A stretch of 59,889 nucleotides of DNA from SAR92 clade bacterium (lineage in GTDB: Bacteria > Pseudomonadota > Gammaproteobacteria > Pseudomonadales > Porticoccaceae). The translations under genes were made by a program, and so were the position numbers. A model generated the notes under the pieces. That model saw only the letters and a program-made list of their open reading frames with translations, was not told the origin of the DNA and searched no databases. The stretch lies in assembly GCA_014381985.1 (NCBI GenBank), contig JACNKP010000040.1, forward strand, positions 1 to 59,889, read 5' to 3'. Positions 47,361 to 56,934 of this stretch are shown piece after piece (position 1 is the first letter of the stretch; every line of letters begins with the position of its first letter).

Positions 47361-48115
47361 TATCTAGATCCCGCAGGCAAATTATTGTTCTTGTTATCAA
47401 TGGTTTCTAAGTGCTGCCGATACAATTCTCGGCTGTGTAACGGACGCCCATCGAGGTAAAAGTCTATCACGCCTCGCAATAACTGTTTAGCTGTTCGTGT
47501 TACTGATATTTTCTCAAAATTCCCTTCACTTAGGGCGATCAAATCGGCGCCAAGGTACGCCCCAGAAACCGCCTTTACATGACTAGCCATCTCGATCAAA
47601 CCTCGTTCAGGTACATAGTTATAAAGTTTGTCTGCTATCAGTGCAGAACCATGCAAAGCCTCGGCATCTAACGCCAACCCATACCCCAATTCTTCAAGTA
47701 GACTTATCTCAAGATGTCTAAGCATAATTTGATCAAAGGAGTTAGTCACAAGTCCGGATAAGAACTGACGATATTGCTGATAGAGATATTCATGAGGGTC
47801 ATGCTCATGGAGTAGTCGATAGAAAAGTTCGTTGACATACAACCCAGTAAACAGGCTTCCACTTTGCAGAAATGCCGGAGCTTGAATAGCGTCAGCTTGG
47901 GTAAGTGTCTTTAGTTCCCCGCGACCCTGCCAGCTAAACTGGTGCTCTGTATAGGGAAAAAGTGCTCTTGTAATACCCTTTTTATTGGGTCGTCGGTAGC
48001 CCTTTGCAACACATCGTATCCGACCATAGTTTTTACTGAACAGGTCGACTAAAAGACTGGTTTCACGATAGGGTATGGTATGTAGAACAAAGCCCAATTC
48101 GGAATCAACCTTCAC
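47360..48115 (-). CDS. recO: DNA repair protein RecO
   Basis: Recombination mediator of the RecF pathway that loads RecA onto SSB-coated DNA. The 251-residue protein has the N-terminal OB fold (GFVLHTIPYRETSLLVDLFS, about residues 9-28) and the helical C-terminal part (GLYVNELFYRLL). No zinc cysteines, as in E. coli-type RecO. It begins 6 bases after era and ends coupled to acpS. Confidence 0.94.
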   Translation of the reverse strand: MKVDSELGFVLHTIPYRETSLLVDLFSKNYGRIRCVAKGYRRPNKKGITRALFPYTEHQFSWQGRGELKTLTQADAIQAPAFLQSGSLFTGLYVNELFYRLLHEHDPHEYLYQQYRQFLSGLVTNSFDQIMLRHLEISLLEELGYGLALDAEALHGSALIADKLYNYVPERGLIEMASHVKAVSGAYLGADLIALSEGNFEKISVTRTAKQLLRGVIDFYLDGRPLHSRELYRQHLETIDNKNNNLPAGSR

Positions 48116-48121
48116 GACAAT

Positions 48122-49021
48122 TTACTCATCCATGTAGCCCAAACTGCGAAGTGCTCTTTCGTCATCCGACCAACCACTTCGAACCTTCACCCAGGTTCGA
48201 AGCATTACTTTACAGCCTAATAAACTTTCAATATCCGCGCGCGCTTGCTCACCTATCTTTTTTAACCGTTCGCCATTGGTTCCTATAATGATCTTCTTCT
48301 GCCCATCGCGCTCCACAAGGATTAACGCACTAATGTGTGTTATCTTTTTCTCAGCACGAAACTCCTCGATTTCTACAGTGACCTGATAGGGAACCTCGGC
48401 ACCCAATTGACGTGTGATTTTTTCACGGACTATTTCAGCCGCCAAAAATTTCTCGCTTCGATCCGTAATTTGATCTTCCGGGTATAGGTGCATTTTCTGT
48501 GGGATATAACCCTTAATTTTTATCTCAAGTTCGTCTAGATTAGTTCTACGCAGAGCGGACAAAGGTATGAATGCTTTCGCATTAACTTTACTGGATAGGA
48601 ATTTTAGATGAGGTAACAGCGCCTCTTTATCATCAATCATATCAACTTTATTAACCGCTACAATAAGAGGCACATCATTGTTTGAGAGATATTTGGCAAC
48701 ATATTCATCAGCTTCACTCCACTCAAAACGATCAACCACAAAAATCACAACGTCCACGTCTGCAATAACGCTAGCCGCAGAACGGTTCATTACTCGGTTA
48801 ATAGCACGCTCTTGATTAGTATGAATGCCTGGAGTATCAACGAAGATCATCTGGAACTCACCCTCAGTCTTTATCCCTAGTAATGTGTGCCGGGTAGTCT
48901 GAGGCTTTCGTGAAGTGATACACAGCTTTTGACCCAACAAATGATTAAGCAAGGTCGACTTGCCAACGTTAGGACGGCCCACAATGGCCACATAACCACA
49001 ATACTTCTGTTCTGATGTCAC
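48122..49021 (-). CDS. era: GTPase Era
   Basis: Essential GTPase in 30S maturation that binds the 3' end of 16S rRNA. The 299-residue protein has a G domain (G1 [10 protein letters not shown] at 15-24, G3 DTPGIH, G4 NKVD) and a C-terminal KH domain with [18 protein letters not shown] near 240-257. The start overlaps the rnc stop by 4 bases, the usual rnc-era coupling. Confidence 0.97.
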   Translation of the reverse strand: MTSEQKYCGYVAIVGRPNVGKSTLLNHLLGQKLCITSRKPQTTRHTLLGIKTEGEFQMIFVDTPGIHTNQERAINRVMNRSAASVIADVDVVIFVVDRFEWSEADEYVAKYLSNNDVPLIVAVNKVDMIDDKEALLPHLKFLSSKVNAKAFIPLSALRRTNLDELEIKIKGYIPQKMHLYPEDQITDRSEKFLAAEIVREKITRQLGAEVPYQVTVEIEEFRAEKKITHISALILVERDGQKKIIIGTNGERLKKIGEQARADIESLLGCKVMLRTWVKVRSGWSDDERALRSLGYMDE

Positions 49022-49707
49022 TTAGATTTCTCCACTTCCTCTAATAATTGTTCGGCAACCATTTGCTCTGCCCGTCTGCGACTACTGGCGGTGGCCGTCA
49101 TCGCTGTGTCAACCGCAGCAATCTTACAGCTCACTGTAAACAGGCGGCTATGAGCCTCCCCTCCGGTGCTGACCAACTGATAGTCAGGTAACGGCTTATT
49201 TCCATGTTGCAACCATTCTTGAAGAGCGGTTTTTGCATCCTTAACTGGCTGAGCTTGTAATGCACTATCGAAAAACGATTTAAACCAAGCGGTGACAATC
49301 TCTCGAGCCGCCTCAATCCCTCGATCTAAATACACAGCGCCAATCAGCGCTTCTACTGTATCGCCGAGGATAGAATCTCGTCGGTGACCGCCACTTTTCA
49401 TTTCGCCTGAACCAAGTAACAGGTCGGGCCCAAGTGCTAATTGCTTTGCCACTTCTGCAAGGGACTCCCCTCGGACGATGTGAGACCGCATACGACTTAA
49501 GTCACCCTCACGCGCCTGTGGGAATTCACGATAAAGAAAATCCGTTACCACTAAACCTAAAATTGAATCGCCTAGAAATTCAAGTCGTTCGTTATTTTCC
49601 GCTGCCACACTTCGGTGTGAAAGTGCCAGAATTAACAGATCCGGATCGATAAATTGGTAACCTAACCGCTTTTGAAGCTGGCCGATATTATTTGCCACCG
49701 TGAACAC
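49018..49707 (-). CDS. rnc: Ribonuclease III
   Basis: Cleaves double-stranded RNA, including rRNA precursors. The 229-residue protein has the RNase III signature [12 protein letters not shown] at residues 39-50 (E40, D47 region) and a C-terminal dsRNA-binding domain (about 156-225). In the rnc-era-recO operon, downstream of lepB with a 107-base gap. Confidence 0.97.
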   Translation of the reverse strand: MFTVANNIGQLQKRLGYQFIDPDLLILALSHRSVAAENNERLEFLGDSILGLVVTDFLYREFPQAREGDLSRMRSHIVRGESLAEVAKQLALGPDLLLGSGEMKSGGHRRDSILGDTVEALIGAVYLDRGIEAAREIVTAWFKSFFDSALQAQPVKDAKTALQEWLQHGNKPLPDYQLVSTGGEAHSRLFTVSCKIAAVDTAMTATASSRRRAEQMVAEQLLEEVEKSK

Positions 49708-49814
49708 TCAAATTCATTAGGAATAAAGCCCGTAAAAGATCTCTGATCACCATTGTAACATCGCCAGGCATTTCTCAAGGCCTAGGATGGAGAAAAACAC
49801 CGAATAACAGACGG

Positions 49815-50546
49815 CTACTGAATTTTCCCGGCCCTCGAGAAGCTAGGTACGCTAAGGAAATCATCCCAAAACATCCAGCGGGCAAATGCTTTCCCCACAA
49901 TACGCTCTTCTGGCACTGGACCCCAGACGCGGCTATCGCTAGAGTTGTCTCGACTATCACCCATCATAAAATAATGGGCCTGCGGAACCACTGCAGAAAA
50001 ATTCTGACTTATTCGCGTTGGCGGAACACGTTTTTGAATACTATGCTCAACACCATTGAGATTCTCCGTCATTACCACCGACCTAGGAGCCCCAGCCTGG
50101 ATCGCCGTGTCAGTTTGAGTCATAGTTGTATTGTTCACATACAGCTTTCCATTGATGACCTGAATCTTATCGCCCGGCAGACCAACCAATCGCTTAATAA
50201 AATAACGATCTTCATGGGGTGGAAAAAACACAACAACATCACCGCGTTTTGGACTGTCAACATCGAATATTTTAGTTCGCAAAACGGGCAGCCTTAATCC
50301 GTAACTCCACTTGCTCACTAAAATGAAATCGCCAACTTTTAAAGTTGGAACCATAGATTTAGAGGGAATTTGAAACGGCTCAATGAGAAAAGAGCGCAAT
50401 ACCAACACCAGACCCAGCACTGGTGCTAGAGAAGCTGAAAATTCGATTAGGCCCTCTTCCTGTTTAACCAGAAACTTGTTGATGAGCCAAAATACCAACG
50501 AAATTAAAAATACAATCGTTAGTATTAATTCAAAATTAAAATCCAC
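49815..50546 (-). CDS. lepB: Signal peptidase I
   Basis: Removes signal peptides at the outer face of the inner membrane. The 243-residue protein has two N-terminal hydrophobic segments (about residues 5-25 and 40-56), catalytic Ser64 in PSKSMVPTL and general base Lys118 in YFIKRLVGLPGD, and the box E segment GDSRDNSSDSR near 195-205. It is 25 bases after lepA. Confidence 0.97.
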   Translation of the reverse strand: MDFNFELILTIVFLISLVFWLINKFLVKQEEGLIEFSASLAPVLGLVLVLRSFLIEPFQIPSKSMVPTLKVGDFILVSKWSYGLRLPVLRTKIFDVDSPKRGDVVVFFPPHEDRYFIKRLVGLPGDKIQVINGKLYVNNTTMTQTDTAIQAGAPRSVVMTENLNGVEHSIQKRVPPTRISQNFSAVVPQAHYFMMGDSRDNSSDSRVWGPVPEERIVGKAFARWMFWDDFLSVPSFSRAGKIQ

Positions 50547-50571
50547 AATTCATTCCTTTGCTGACAGCTAT

Positions 50572-52365
50572 TTAAGTTTTCAGGACGGCCAAGAATGCAT
50601 CCTGCGGGATTTCGACGTTACCCACTTGCTTCATACGCTTCTTACCCGCTTTTTGCTTCTCAAGTAACTTCTTTTTGCGCGACACATCACCACCATAGCA
50701 TTTCGCAGTAACATTTTTGCGCAAAGCTTTCACCGTTGTGCGCGCTATCACACTTCCGCCAATAGCCGCTTGAATAGCAACATCAAACATTTGCCGCGGA
50801 ATCAACTCTTTCATCTTGTCCGCAAGCTTACGTCCTTTTTGAATCGAATGATCGCGATGAGTAATCGCAGCCAGAGCATCAACCCTGTCGCCATTAATTA
50901 AAATGTCTAGTTTTACCAAAGAGGCCGCTTCAAAACGAACAAAATTATAATCCAGAGATGCAAACCCACGACTGACCGATTTTAATCGATCAAAAAAGTC
51001 CATCACCACCTCGCTCATAGGTAGTTCATAGCGAATTGACACCTGGCCACCCACAAACTGCATATCTTTTTGGATTCCGCGTTTTTGAACACACAGAGTA
51101 ATAACATTACCCACATAATCTTTGGGCACCAAAATATTGGCCTCACAAATCGGCTCTCGCATCTCCTCTATTTGACCAGGATCAGGTAAGTCAGAGGGGT
51201 TAGACATGTACAAAGTCTCCCCTTTGGAGGTAATAATTTCATAAACTACGGTTGGTGCGGTAGTAATCAAGTCAAGATTATATTCTCGCTCAAGTCGCTC
51301 TTGTATGATTTCCATATGCAACATACCAAGAAACCCACAACGGAACCCAAAGCCTAATGCGTCTGAACTTTCAGGCTCATAAAATAGAGAGGCGTCGTTT
51401 ACTGCCAACTTACTTAGAGCTTCACGGAACTCTTCAAAATCGTCTGAGTCTACTGGGAACATCCCGGCATAGACCTGCGGCTTAACACGCTGAAATCCGG
51501 CCAAAGCGTCTACATCTGAAGTCGCTAATGTCGTCACCGTATCCCCGACGGGCGCACCCATTATGTCTTTGATGCCGGCCACCATGAAGCCAACCTCTCC
51601 CGCTCTAAGGATGCCTGTCTCTTTTCGTTTTGGGGTAAAAATACCCACACTATCAACCACATGTGCTTTGCCAATCGACTTGGCAATAATCTTATTTTTG
51701 ACTTGGAGAGTGCCCTGCATTACCCGCAGCAAAGACACCACGCCTAAATAATTATCAAACCAGGAATCAATAATTAAGGCTTGGAGGGGAGCGTCAACAT
51801 CTCCTACAGGTGCTGGAACATGCTTCACTAGTTCCTCTAATATACTCTCGATTCCTTCACCAGTTTTAGCACTGCAACGCACGGCTTCGTCAGCCTGAAT
51901 GCCAATAATATTTTCTATTTCGTTAATAACTTTCTCTGGATCTGCCTGCGGTAAATCCATCTTATTCAATACAGGAATGACCTCTAACCCCTGAGCAATA
52001 GCGGTATAGCAATTAGCAACCGATTGCGCCTCAACACCTTGAGCTGCATCGACGATTAGCAGTGCACCTTCACAGGCAGCCAAGGATCGAGACACTTCAT
52101 ATGAAAAATCAACGTGACCGGGCGTATCGATGAAATTGAGTTGATAGGTGTTACCGTTTAGAGCTGTATATGGCAAGGTTACGCTTTGCGCCTTGATAGT
52201 AATGCCACGCTCACGTTCGATATCCATAGAATCTAAGACTTGAGATTCCATCTCACGCTCACTGAGACCACCACAAATTTGAATAAAGCGATCAGCAATG
52301 GTCGATTTACCATGATCAATGTGAGCAATAATGGAGAAATTTCGTATGTGACTAAGATCTGTCAA
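50572..52365 (-). CDS. lepA: Elongation factor 4 (LepA)
   Basis: Ribosome-associated translational GTPase. Length 597 residues from the TTG at 52365, which gives the family N-terminus (M)[21 protein letters not shown]; a TTG 21 bases further upstream (52386) would add seven residues with no better ribosome binding site. No in-frame ATG is available. Motifs: G1 [10 protein letters not shown]3 DTPGHVDF, G4 NKMDL, and the LepA-specific C-terminal domain ([25 protein letters not shown] split near residues 545-575). Precedes lepB as in most bacteria. Confidence 0.96.
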   Translation of the reverse strand: MTDLSHIRNFSIIAHIDHGKSTIADRFIQICGGLSEREMESQVLDSMDIERERGITIKAQSVTLPYTALNGNTYQLNFIDTPGHVDFSYEVSRSLAACEGALLIVDAAQGVEAQSVANCYTAIAQGLEVIPVLNKMDLPQADPEKVINEIENIIGIQADEAVRCSAKTGEGIESILEELVKHVPAPVGDVDAPLQALIIDSWFDNYLGVVSLLRVMQGTLQVKNKIIAKSIGKAHVVDSVGIFTPKRKETGILRAGEVGFMVAGIKDIMGAPVGDTVTTLATSDVDALAGFQRVKPQVYAGMFPVDSDDFEEFREALSKLAVNDASLFYEPESSDALGFGFRCGFLGMLHMEIIQERLEREYNLDLITTAPTVVYEIITSKGETLYMSNPSDLPDPGQIEEMREPICEANILVPKDYVGNVITLCVQKRGIQKDMQFVGGQVSIRYELPMSEVVMDFFDRLKSVSRGFASLDYNFVRFEAASLVKLDILINGDRVDALAAITHRDHSIQKGRKLADKMKELIPRQMFDVAIQAAIGGSVIARTTVKALRKNVTAKCYGGDVSRKKKLLEKQKAGKKRMKQVGNVEIPQDAFLAVLKT

Positions 52366-52475
52366 AGGGTTTTCACTGCCGTTCAAAAATGCGAGCGCAG
52401 TCTAGCCTATTTGCTTCTCTGACGCCATCAACCCCTTGATGTAAAGATGTCATAATCAAACAGCATAATAAGTTA

Positions 52476-53846
52476 TCAATCATTAAATTGAATCGTTCTA
52501 AAAATAGCCTGTCCTCGCCGATAAAACCGAATTGGTATTGGCGTGTCATTCGGCAAGCCACCAATAATTCTCTCGTATCCTTTGCTATCATCAATACGAC
52601 TATAGCCCAGCTGCACAATAACATCTCCTTCTATTAACCCGGCGATTGCAGATGGAGATTCCACGGATACTCTTACCACTTTAACGCCGCCCCGCAGTCT
52701 GAGCGACCGTAATTCATCTTCACTAAGTTCTTCAATTAATAGACCCAATCGGTCACTTCCGTCATTGCCGCTTTCTCCGTCTTCTTCCCCTCGATCCAGC
52801 GCACCAATCTCAACCAACATTTTTTTCCGTCTCCCCTCGCGAAAGAGTTCAACTTTAACCTCCTCTCCTGGCGTCATTAAACCAACAATATGAGGCAGAT
52901 CCTCAGAATCAAGGATTGTTTGAGCATCAAAACTAACAATTACGTCCCCTGGCTTAATGCCACTCTTCTCGGCCGGGCTATCAGGCACTACCGCCGTTAC
53001 CAGAGCGCCCTGAGGTCCAGGTAAATCTAATGCTTCGGCCAATTTTTTATTGACACTTTGAATGCCAACGCCCAGCCACCCTCGCTGCACTTTTCCATTA
53101 TTCTTAAGCTGTTTGACCACATTGTTAGCTACGCTGACCGGGATGGCGAAAGATAAGCCAATAGAACCCCCAGAACGAGAATATATCTGGGAATTAATCC
53201 CGACTACCTGCCCATCGAGATTAAATAGAGGCCCGCCTGAATTGCCCGGATTAATCGCTACGTCTGTTTGGATAAAGGGTACATAACTAGTCGACTCTGC
53301 AGACGAAATACTGCGACCTATGGCACTTACAATGCCTGCTGTAACAGAGTAATCGAGACCAAATGGTGAACCTATTGCCAATACCCATGCGCCTACTTTA
53401 AGGTTATCTGGGTCAGCAAAATCTAAGGTCGGCAGGTTATCTGCCTCTATCTTAAGCAATGCGAGATCAGAGAGCCGATCAGAACCAATAACAGTCGCTG
53501 AATACTGACTCCTATCCGCAAACTGCACTTCAATCTCGTCTGCATTATCTACCACGTGATGGTTGGTGAGAATATAACCATCGGCAGAAATAACAAACCC
53601 AGAGCCCATGGTTCTTGATGGCTGCGAAGGCCTACGCCTTTGTTCAAATAGATCACGGAAAATATCCGGTGCCTGACCCTGCATTCGGGACTGTTCTTTT
53701 TGAGAAACCGCTTTACCAACAGTATTGATTTTGACCACTGCCGGCGCGACTTTTTCAACCAATGGAGTGAAATCGGGCAAATTAGCGCCCGCTGCGGATG
53801 CTGCTATTGTAAAAAAACAGGTGATAAAAAAAACTCTGTTTAGCAC
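52476..53846 (-). CDS. mucD: Periplasmic serine protease MucD (DegP/HtrA family)
   Basis: Protease/chaperone for misfolded envelope proteins. The 456-residue protein has a signal peptide (about residues 1-20), a trypsin-like domain with catalytic His97 (TNHHVVD), Asp127 (SDLALLKI) and Ser203 (NPGNSGGPLF), and two PDZ domains (about 240-330 and 365-452). It sits in the rpoE-rseABC-mucD operon as in Pseudomonas, where MucD negatively controls the sigma factor pathway. Confidence 0.95.
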   Translation of the reverse strand: MLNRVFFITCFFTIAASAAGANLPDFTPLVEKVAPAVVKINTVGKAVSQKEQSRMQGQAPDIFRDLFEQRRRPSQPSRTMGSGFVISADGYILTNHHVVDNADEIEVQFADRSQYSATVIGSDRLSDLALLKIEADNLPTLDFADPDNLKVGAWVLAIGSPFGLDYSVTAGIVSAIGRSISSAESTSYVPFIQTDVAINPGNSGGPLFNLDGQVVGINSQIYSRSGGSIGLSFAIPVSVANNVVKQLKNNGKVQRGWLGVGIQSVNKKLAEALDLPGPQGALVTAVVPDSPAEKSGIKPGDVIVSFDAQTILDSEDLPHIVGLMTPGEEVKVELFREGRRKKMLVEIGALDRGEEDGESGNDGSDRLGLLIEELSEDELRSLRLRGGVKVVRVSVESPSAIAGLIEGDVIVQLGYSRIDDSKGYERIIGGLPNDTPIPIRFYRRGQAIFRTIQFND

Positions 53847-53870
53847 TAAAAACTCCTTTGGATTTTACTA

Positions 53871-54356
53871 TCAAATTACGATTAAGGTATCTACTGGCTG
53901 GCTAAGATCAAGAGGAACGCCTGATAACACTGGATTAAGTTTAGGGTCACAATTAGTTTGCTTACTTCTGAGTTTGACTAACAATCCTCCCAAGAAAAGC
54001 CCAAGGGTAGCACCCAAAATACTGAATAAATCCTGTTCCATTGTTTTTATTCCCGAGCCCAAAAGCCAAGCACCAACAACGGCCATTAAAATAGGCAACA
54101 TATAGACCAACAGTGAACCCTTTACTATGACATTCTCTGGAATCCCTATGGTGACACTCTGCCCTAACTCGATACTTTCAGCAGCATAATCCCCTGGCAG
54201 CACTCTAATTCGATTCGTTTTACCGGTTAGTTTAGACAGCAAGCTCTGCCCACAACCTTTTTCAGCGATACAGGTGTCGCAGGCGGTCCTCTGTATGGTC
54301 TCAACCCAAAGGCTACCGTGCTCATTGCTCACCACTATCCCAGTTTCGAAGATCAT
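53871..54356 (-). CDS. rseC: RseC/MucC family regulatory membrane protein
   Basis: A 161-residue inner-membrane protein. The N-terminal cytoplasmic part has a four-cysteine motif within CDTCIAEKGCG (residues 24-34), followed by two transmembrane helices (about 80-102 and 108-128). RseC family proteins modulate sigma-E signalling and also maintain the reduced state of SoxR; the cysteine motif is typical. Located between rseB and mucD, the mucC position. Confidence 0.92.
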   Translation of the reverse strand: MIFETGIVVSNEHGSLWVETIQRTACDTCIAEKGCGQSLLSKLTGKTNRIRVLPGDYAAESIELGQSVTIGIPENVIVKGSLLVYMLPILMAVVGAWLLGSGIKTMEQDLFSILGATLGLFLGGLLVKLRSKQTNCDPKLNPVLSGVPLDLSQPVDTLIVI

Positions 54357-54375
54357 GTTTAAAAGCCTAAACAGG

Positions 54376-55365
54376 TTACGAATTTTTGGCCGTATCAGAT
54401 GCCCAAGTTACCGATTCTATAATTCTTCTCGCCGTATCACTGGGGATTTCACCCACCACAGAAACCGTGAAAAACGAACCCTCTATCAGGACTTTAGACA
54501 CCAAGGCAACCGTCGCTCCTGATGTGGCTGCAAACGAAGGTATCTTAATGCTGGCTTCTGACGATTCAACAAACACCGAGAGAACCGCTAAACCATCAGT
54601 GAACACCATAGAATATTGCCCACCATTCTCATCTAATCGAGAGTCAGTCATCACAAAGCCTGTCGGCATCCAATCAACTTGCCACTCAGGTACGTCTTGC
54701 TGAAGCAACGAGTTATTCTTTTTACAATCAGCCCTCTCATCGGCCTCTAGATTAATAGACCCTGAGGGAACCTCCATTGAATCAAGATCACCCCCAACGG
54801 AAATCTCAATAAACTGAAACCGCTCCATAGGTTTACCAGCAAGACTAATCAGTACGGACTGAAGCATCAGACCGGATTGTTTGTCAATTGCAACAACATA
54901 ACCATAACGCCATGCATCGTTAGGACGTAACATTAACAATGTGGTTTCACGACCCGCAATTCGTTGGGTACCAGCAGCCTCTATTGAATACGATCTTTTT
55001 AGCTGCACATAGCTAGAGTTATTGATATTGAGCCCTGATGTTTCCCCGAGAAAGGCAGCGGTTTTGTGGCACTCTTTTGTGCCACTGAAGCTTGAAAACT
55101 CTCCCTCAGGGCCATTCAAACTGACGATCTGTTCGAAGATCTCAGCATCCCGCACTAAATGAAGAACTTTAGCACTTTTGAGATTCCCCATTTTTTCATA
55201 GGTAACAAGTCCCTCATAATTAAGCCGCTGGGAGGCATTAATCATTTCAACCATTAAGCCATAGGCTGGATCTGTTTGCTGAGAAACCGACGCTCCGCAC
55301 GCAAAAATGGCGGTCATAATAACCGCCATCCTAAATTTCTCTTTCATATAATCTATTACACGCAC
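54376..55365 (-). CDS. rseB: Sigma-E regulatory protein RseB/MucB
   Basis: Periplasmic protein that binds the anti-sigma factor RseA and senses lipopolysaccharide intermediates. The 329-residue protein has a signal peptide (hydrophobic MAVIMTAIFACGAS) and a LolA-like N-terminal domain (LNYEGLVTYEKMGNLKSAKV) plus a C-terminal domain. The start is probably the GTG at 55365, with AGGGTGG upstream and 12 bases after rseA; an internal ATG at 55347 lacks a ribosome binding site. Confidence 0.93.
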   Translation of the reverse strand: MRVIDYMKEKFRMAVIMTAIFACGASVSQQTDPAYGLMVEMINASQRLNYEGLVTYEKMGNLKSAKVLHLVRDAEIFEQIVSLNGPEGEFSSFSGTKECHKTAAFLGETSGLNINNSSYVQLKRSYSIEAAGTQRIAGRETTLLMLRPNDAWRYGYVVAIDKQSGLMLQSVLISLAGKPMERFQFIEISVGGDLDSMEVPSGSINLEADERADCKKNNSLLQQDVPEWQVDWMPTGFVMTDSRLDENGGQYSMVFTDGLAVLSVFVESSEASIKIPSFAATSGATVALVSKVLIEGSFFTVSVVGEIPSDTARRIIESVTWASDTAKNS

Positions 55366-55377
55366 GCTCTAACCACC

Positions 55378-56103
55378 CTATTCTAAAACAGCATCACCCG
55401 ATTCAATACGAGCAAAGGGTAACATACTTTGATTGCTGTTAAGTGCAGCATGACTGGAATGTTTAGCCAAAATGTCAGCTAAATAAAGTCTAACCTCTTG
55501 CTCAGAATATTGCGCTTTAGTCACCTGTTTAACCTCCACTATGGGCTGAGGATATTGTCGAGCTCCATTAAAACCACTGGCACTGACTGTCCGCGCTTGA
55601 GTCTCAACAGGCAGTTGCCAACCTGCTGGAAATTGATTAGCTGGACCGGTACTATTTTCGCCCATCATCTTATCTGATTGGGCAAACTGAGAAGCTTGAT
55701 CGGCACCACCTAAAGGGTTACTAACATTCTGAACGCCAAGCACAGCAACCAAAGCAACTGATGCGGCGACTGCGAAAGGGCCAGCCGAGCTTATGCCTAA
55801 TGACGCACCCACAGCCAAGATGCCTGAGCGACTAAATATTTTAGTCAACGGATTCATCTTATGAGTAACTTCGCTATCAATCGCATCAGAGACCGCTATT
55901 GAATAATCTACAGTGGATACATTGTCTTTGCTTATGACAGCAGATGCCAAATGATAGCGCCGCCATTTTCCCCGAATTTCAACGGCTAACGCGCTGTCGT
56001 TTGCATCCAATTCTTTTAGAATTCGACGAATTTCTATGTCATTTGCCTCGCTATCCATCAGCGCAGATAAAGACTCATTCAATCGATTTTCGTGCTCGCT
56101 CAT
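55378..56103 (-). CDS. rseA: Anti-sigma-E factor RseA/MucA
   Basis: Inner-membrane protein that holds the ECF sigma factor inactive until DegS/RseP-type proteolysis. The 241-residue protein has an N-terminal sigma-binding domain (NESLSALMDSEAND, residues 8-21), a transmembrane helix (about 105-125, AVAASVALVAVLGV) and a glutamine-rich periplasmic C-terminus (about 130-235). It lies 71 bases after rpoE in the same operon. Confidence 0.92.
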   Translation of the reverse strand: MSEHENRLNESLSALMDSEANDIEIRRILKELDANDSALAVEIRGKWRRYHLASAVISKDNVSTVDYSIAVSDAIDSEVTHKMNPLTKIFSRSGILAVGASLGISSAGPFAVAASVALVAVLGVQNVSNPLGGADQASQFAQSDKMMGENSTGPANQFPAGWQLPVETQARTVSASGFNGARQYPQPIVEVKQVTKAQYSEQEVRLYLADILAKHSSHAALNSNQSMLPFARIESGDAVLE

Positions 56104-56174
56104 TTAATTGCCTCGTTAAAAACAAATCAATTTGTTTACATACTGACTATATGACCAATCATTAGCAAAAAGGT

Positions 56175-56780
56175 TCACCCATCTTTTAAACCCCCACCGA
56201 CCAATTTTACCACCTGCAAGTCGATCGTCTCTCTAGCCCTAAAAATACGCGACCTTACCGTTCCAACAGGACAATCCATTATCGTTGCAATTTCATCGTA
56301 ACTCAGACCTTCAAACTCTCGCAACGTCACTGCAGTTCTTAGATCCTCAGGAAGATCAGCAATTGTTTTGTGGATCAAAGCGGCCAGCTCATCTCGAAAA
56401 AGATTATTCTCCGGCGTACCTAAATCCTTAAGATAGTCACTACCTTCATAATACTCAGCATCCATCGCATCAATATCAGAGCCTGGTGGTCGACGACTGC
56501 GCGCAACAAGGTAGTTCTTTGCTGTATTGACGGCGATACGATACAGCCAAGTATAAAACTGACTCTCACCGCGAAATTTGGGTAACGCTCGATAAGCTTT
56601 AATGAACGACTCTTGCACTACATCGGCAACCTCATCGGTATCCCGAACAAAGCGCCCAACGATAGCGTGCATCCTGCTTTGGTATTTGAGTACTAAAAGG
56701 TCAAACGCTCTCTTATCACCTTTTTGAACCCTAACGACCAGTTGCTGATCAGTGGCGTCTTTTTTATTTTCCGTCATCAA
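56175..56780 (-). CDS. rpoE: ECF RNA polymerase sigma factor RpoE/AlgU
   Basis: Extracytoplasmic stress sigma factor. The 201-residue protein has region 2 (FDLLVLKYQSRMHAIVGRFVRD then DVVQESFIKAYRAL and FYTWLYRIAVNTAKNYL) and region 4 (DLRTAVTLREFEGLSYDEIA and CPVGTVRSRIFRARE). The linker has AlgU-like RRPPGSDIDAMDAEYYEG. First gene of the rpoE-rseA-rseB-rseC-mucD operon; a sigma-E-like promoter lies upstream, implying autoregulation. Confidence 0.96.
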   Translation of the reverse strand: MMTENKKDATDQQLVVRVQKGDKRAFDLLVLKYQSRMHAIVGRFVRDTDEVADVVQESFIKAYRALPKFRGESQFYTWLYRIAVNTAKNYLVARSRRPPGSDIDAMDAEYYEGSDYLKDLGTPENNLFRDELAALIHKTIADLPEDLRTAVTLREFEGLSYDEIATIMDCPVGTVRSRIFRARETIDLQVVKLVGGGLKDG

Positions 56781-56852
56781 ACAATCCGTTCTCGCAACTC
56801 TTATGGCCTATTTTTTGAAGCTAACGAAATCTAACATTCGACGGCACTACTC

Positions 56853-56880
56853 TAAAGACAACCGACTGATCGTAAAGTTC
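56853..56880 (-). promoter_or_regulatory. Sigma-E/AlgU-type promoter upstream of rpoE
   Basis: On the minus strand GAACTT (56875-56880) and TCTTT (56854-56858) are separated by 16 bases, close to the sigma-E consensus GAACTT-N16-TCTGA. The sequence GAACTTTAC after the -35 resembles the known E. coli rpoE autoregulated promoter. It lies about 73 bases before the rpoE start, in the divergent gap to nadB. Confidence 0.6.
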
Positions 56881-56934
56881 GCGTGATTCGTACTCTTATA
56901 TTATCATGGCCGACCCAACCTGTGTGGCACACCG

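Noticed and set aside
53725-54105. 126-codon open frame on the + strand
   Set aside because: Antisense to mucD 5' end and rseC; composition is serine- and lysine-rich without a domain.
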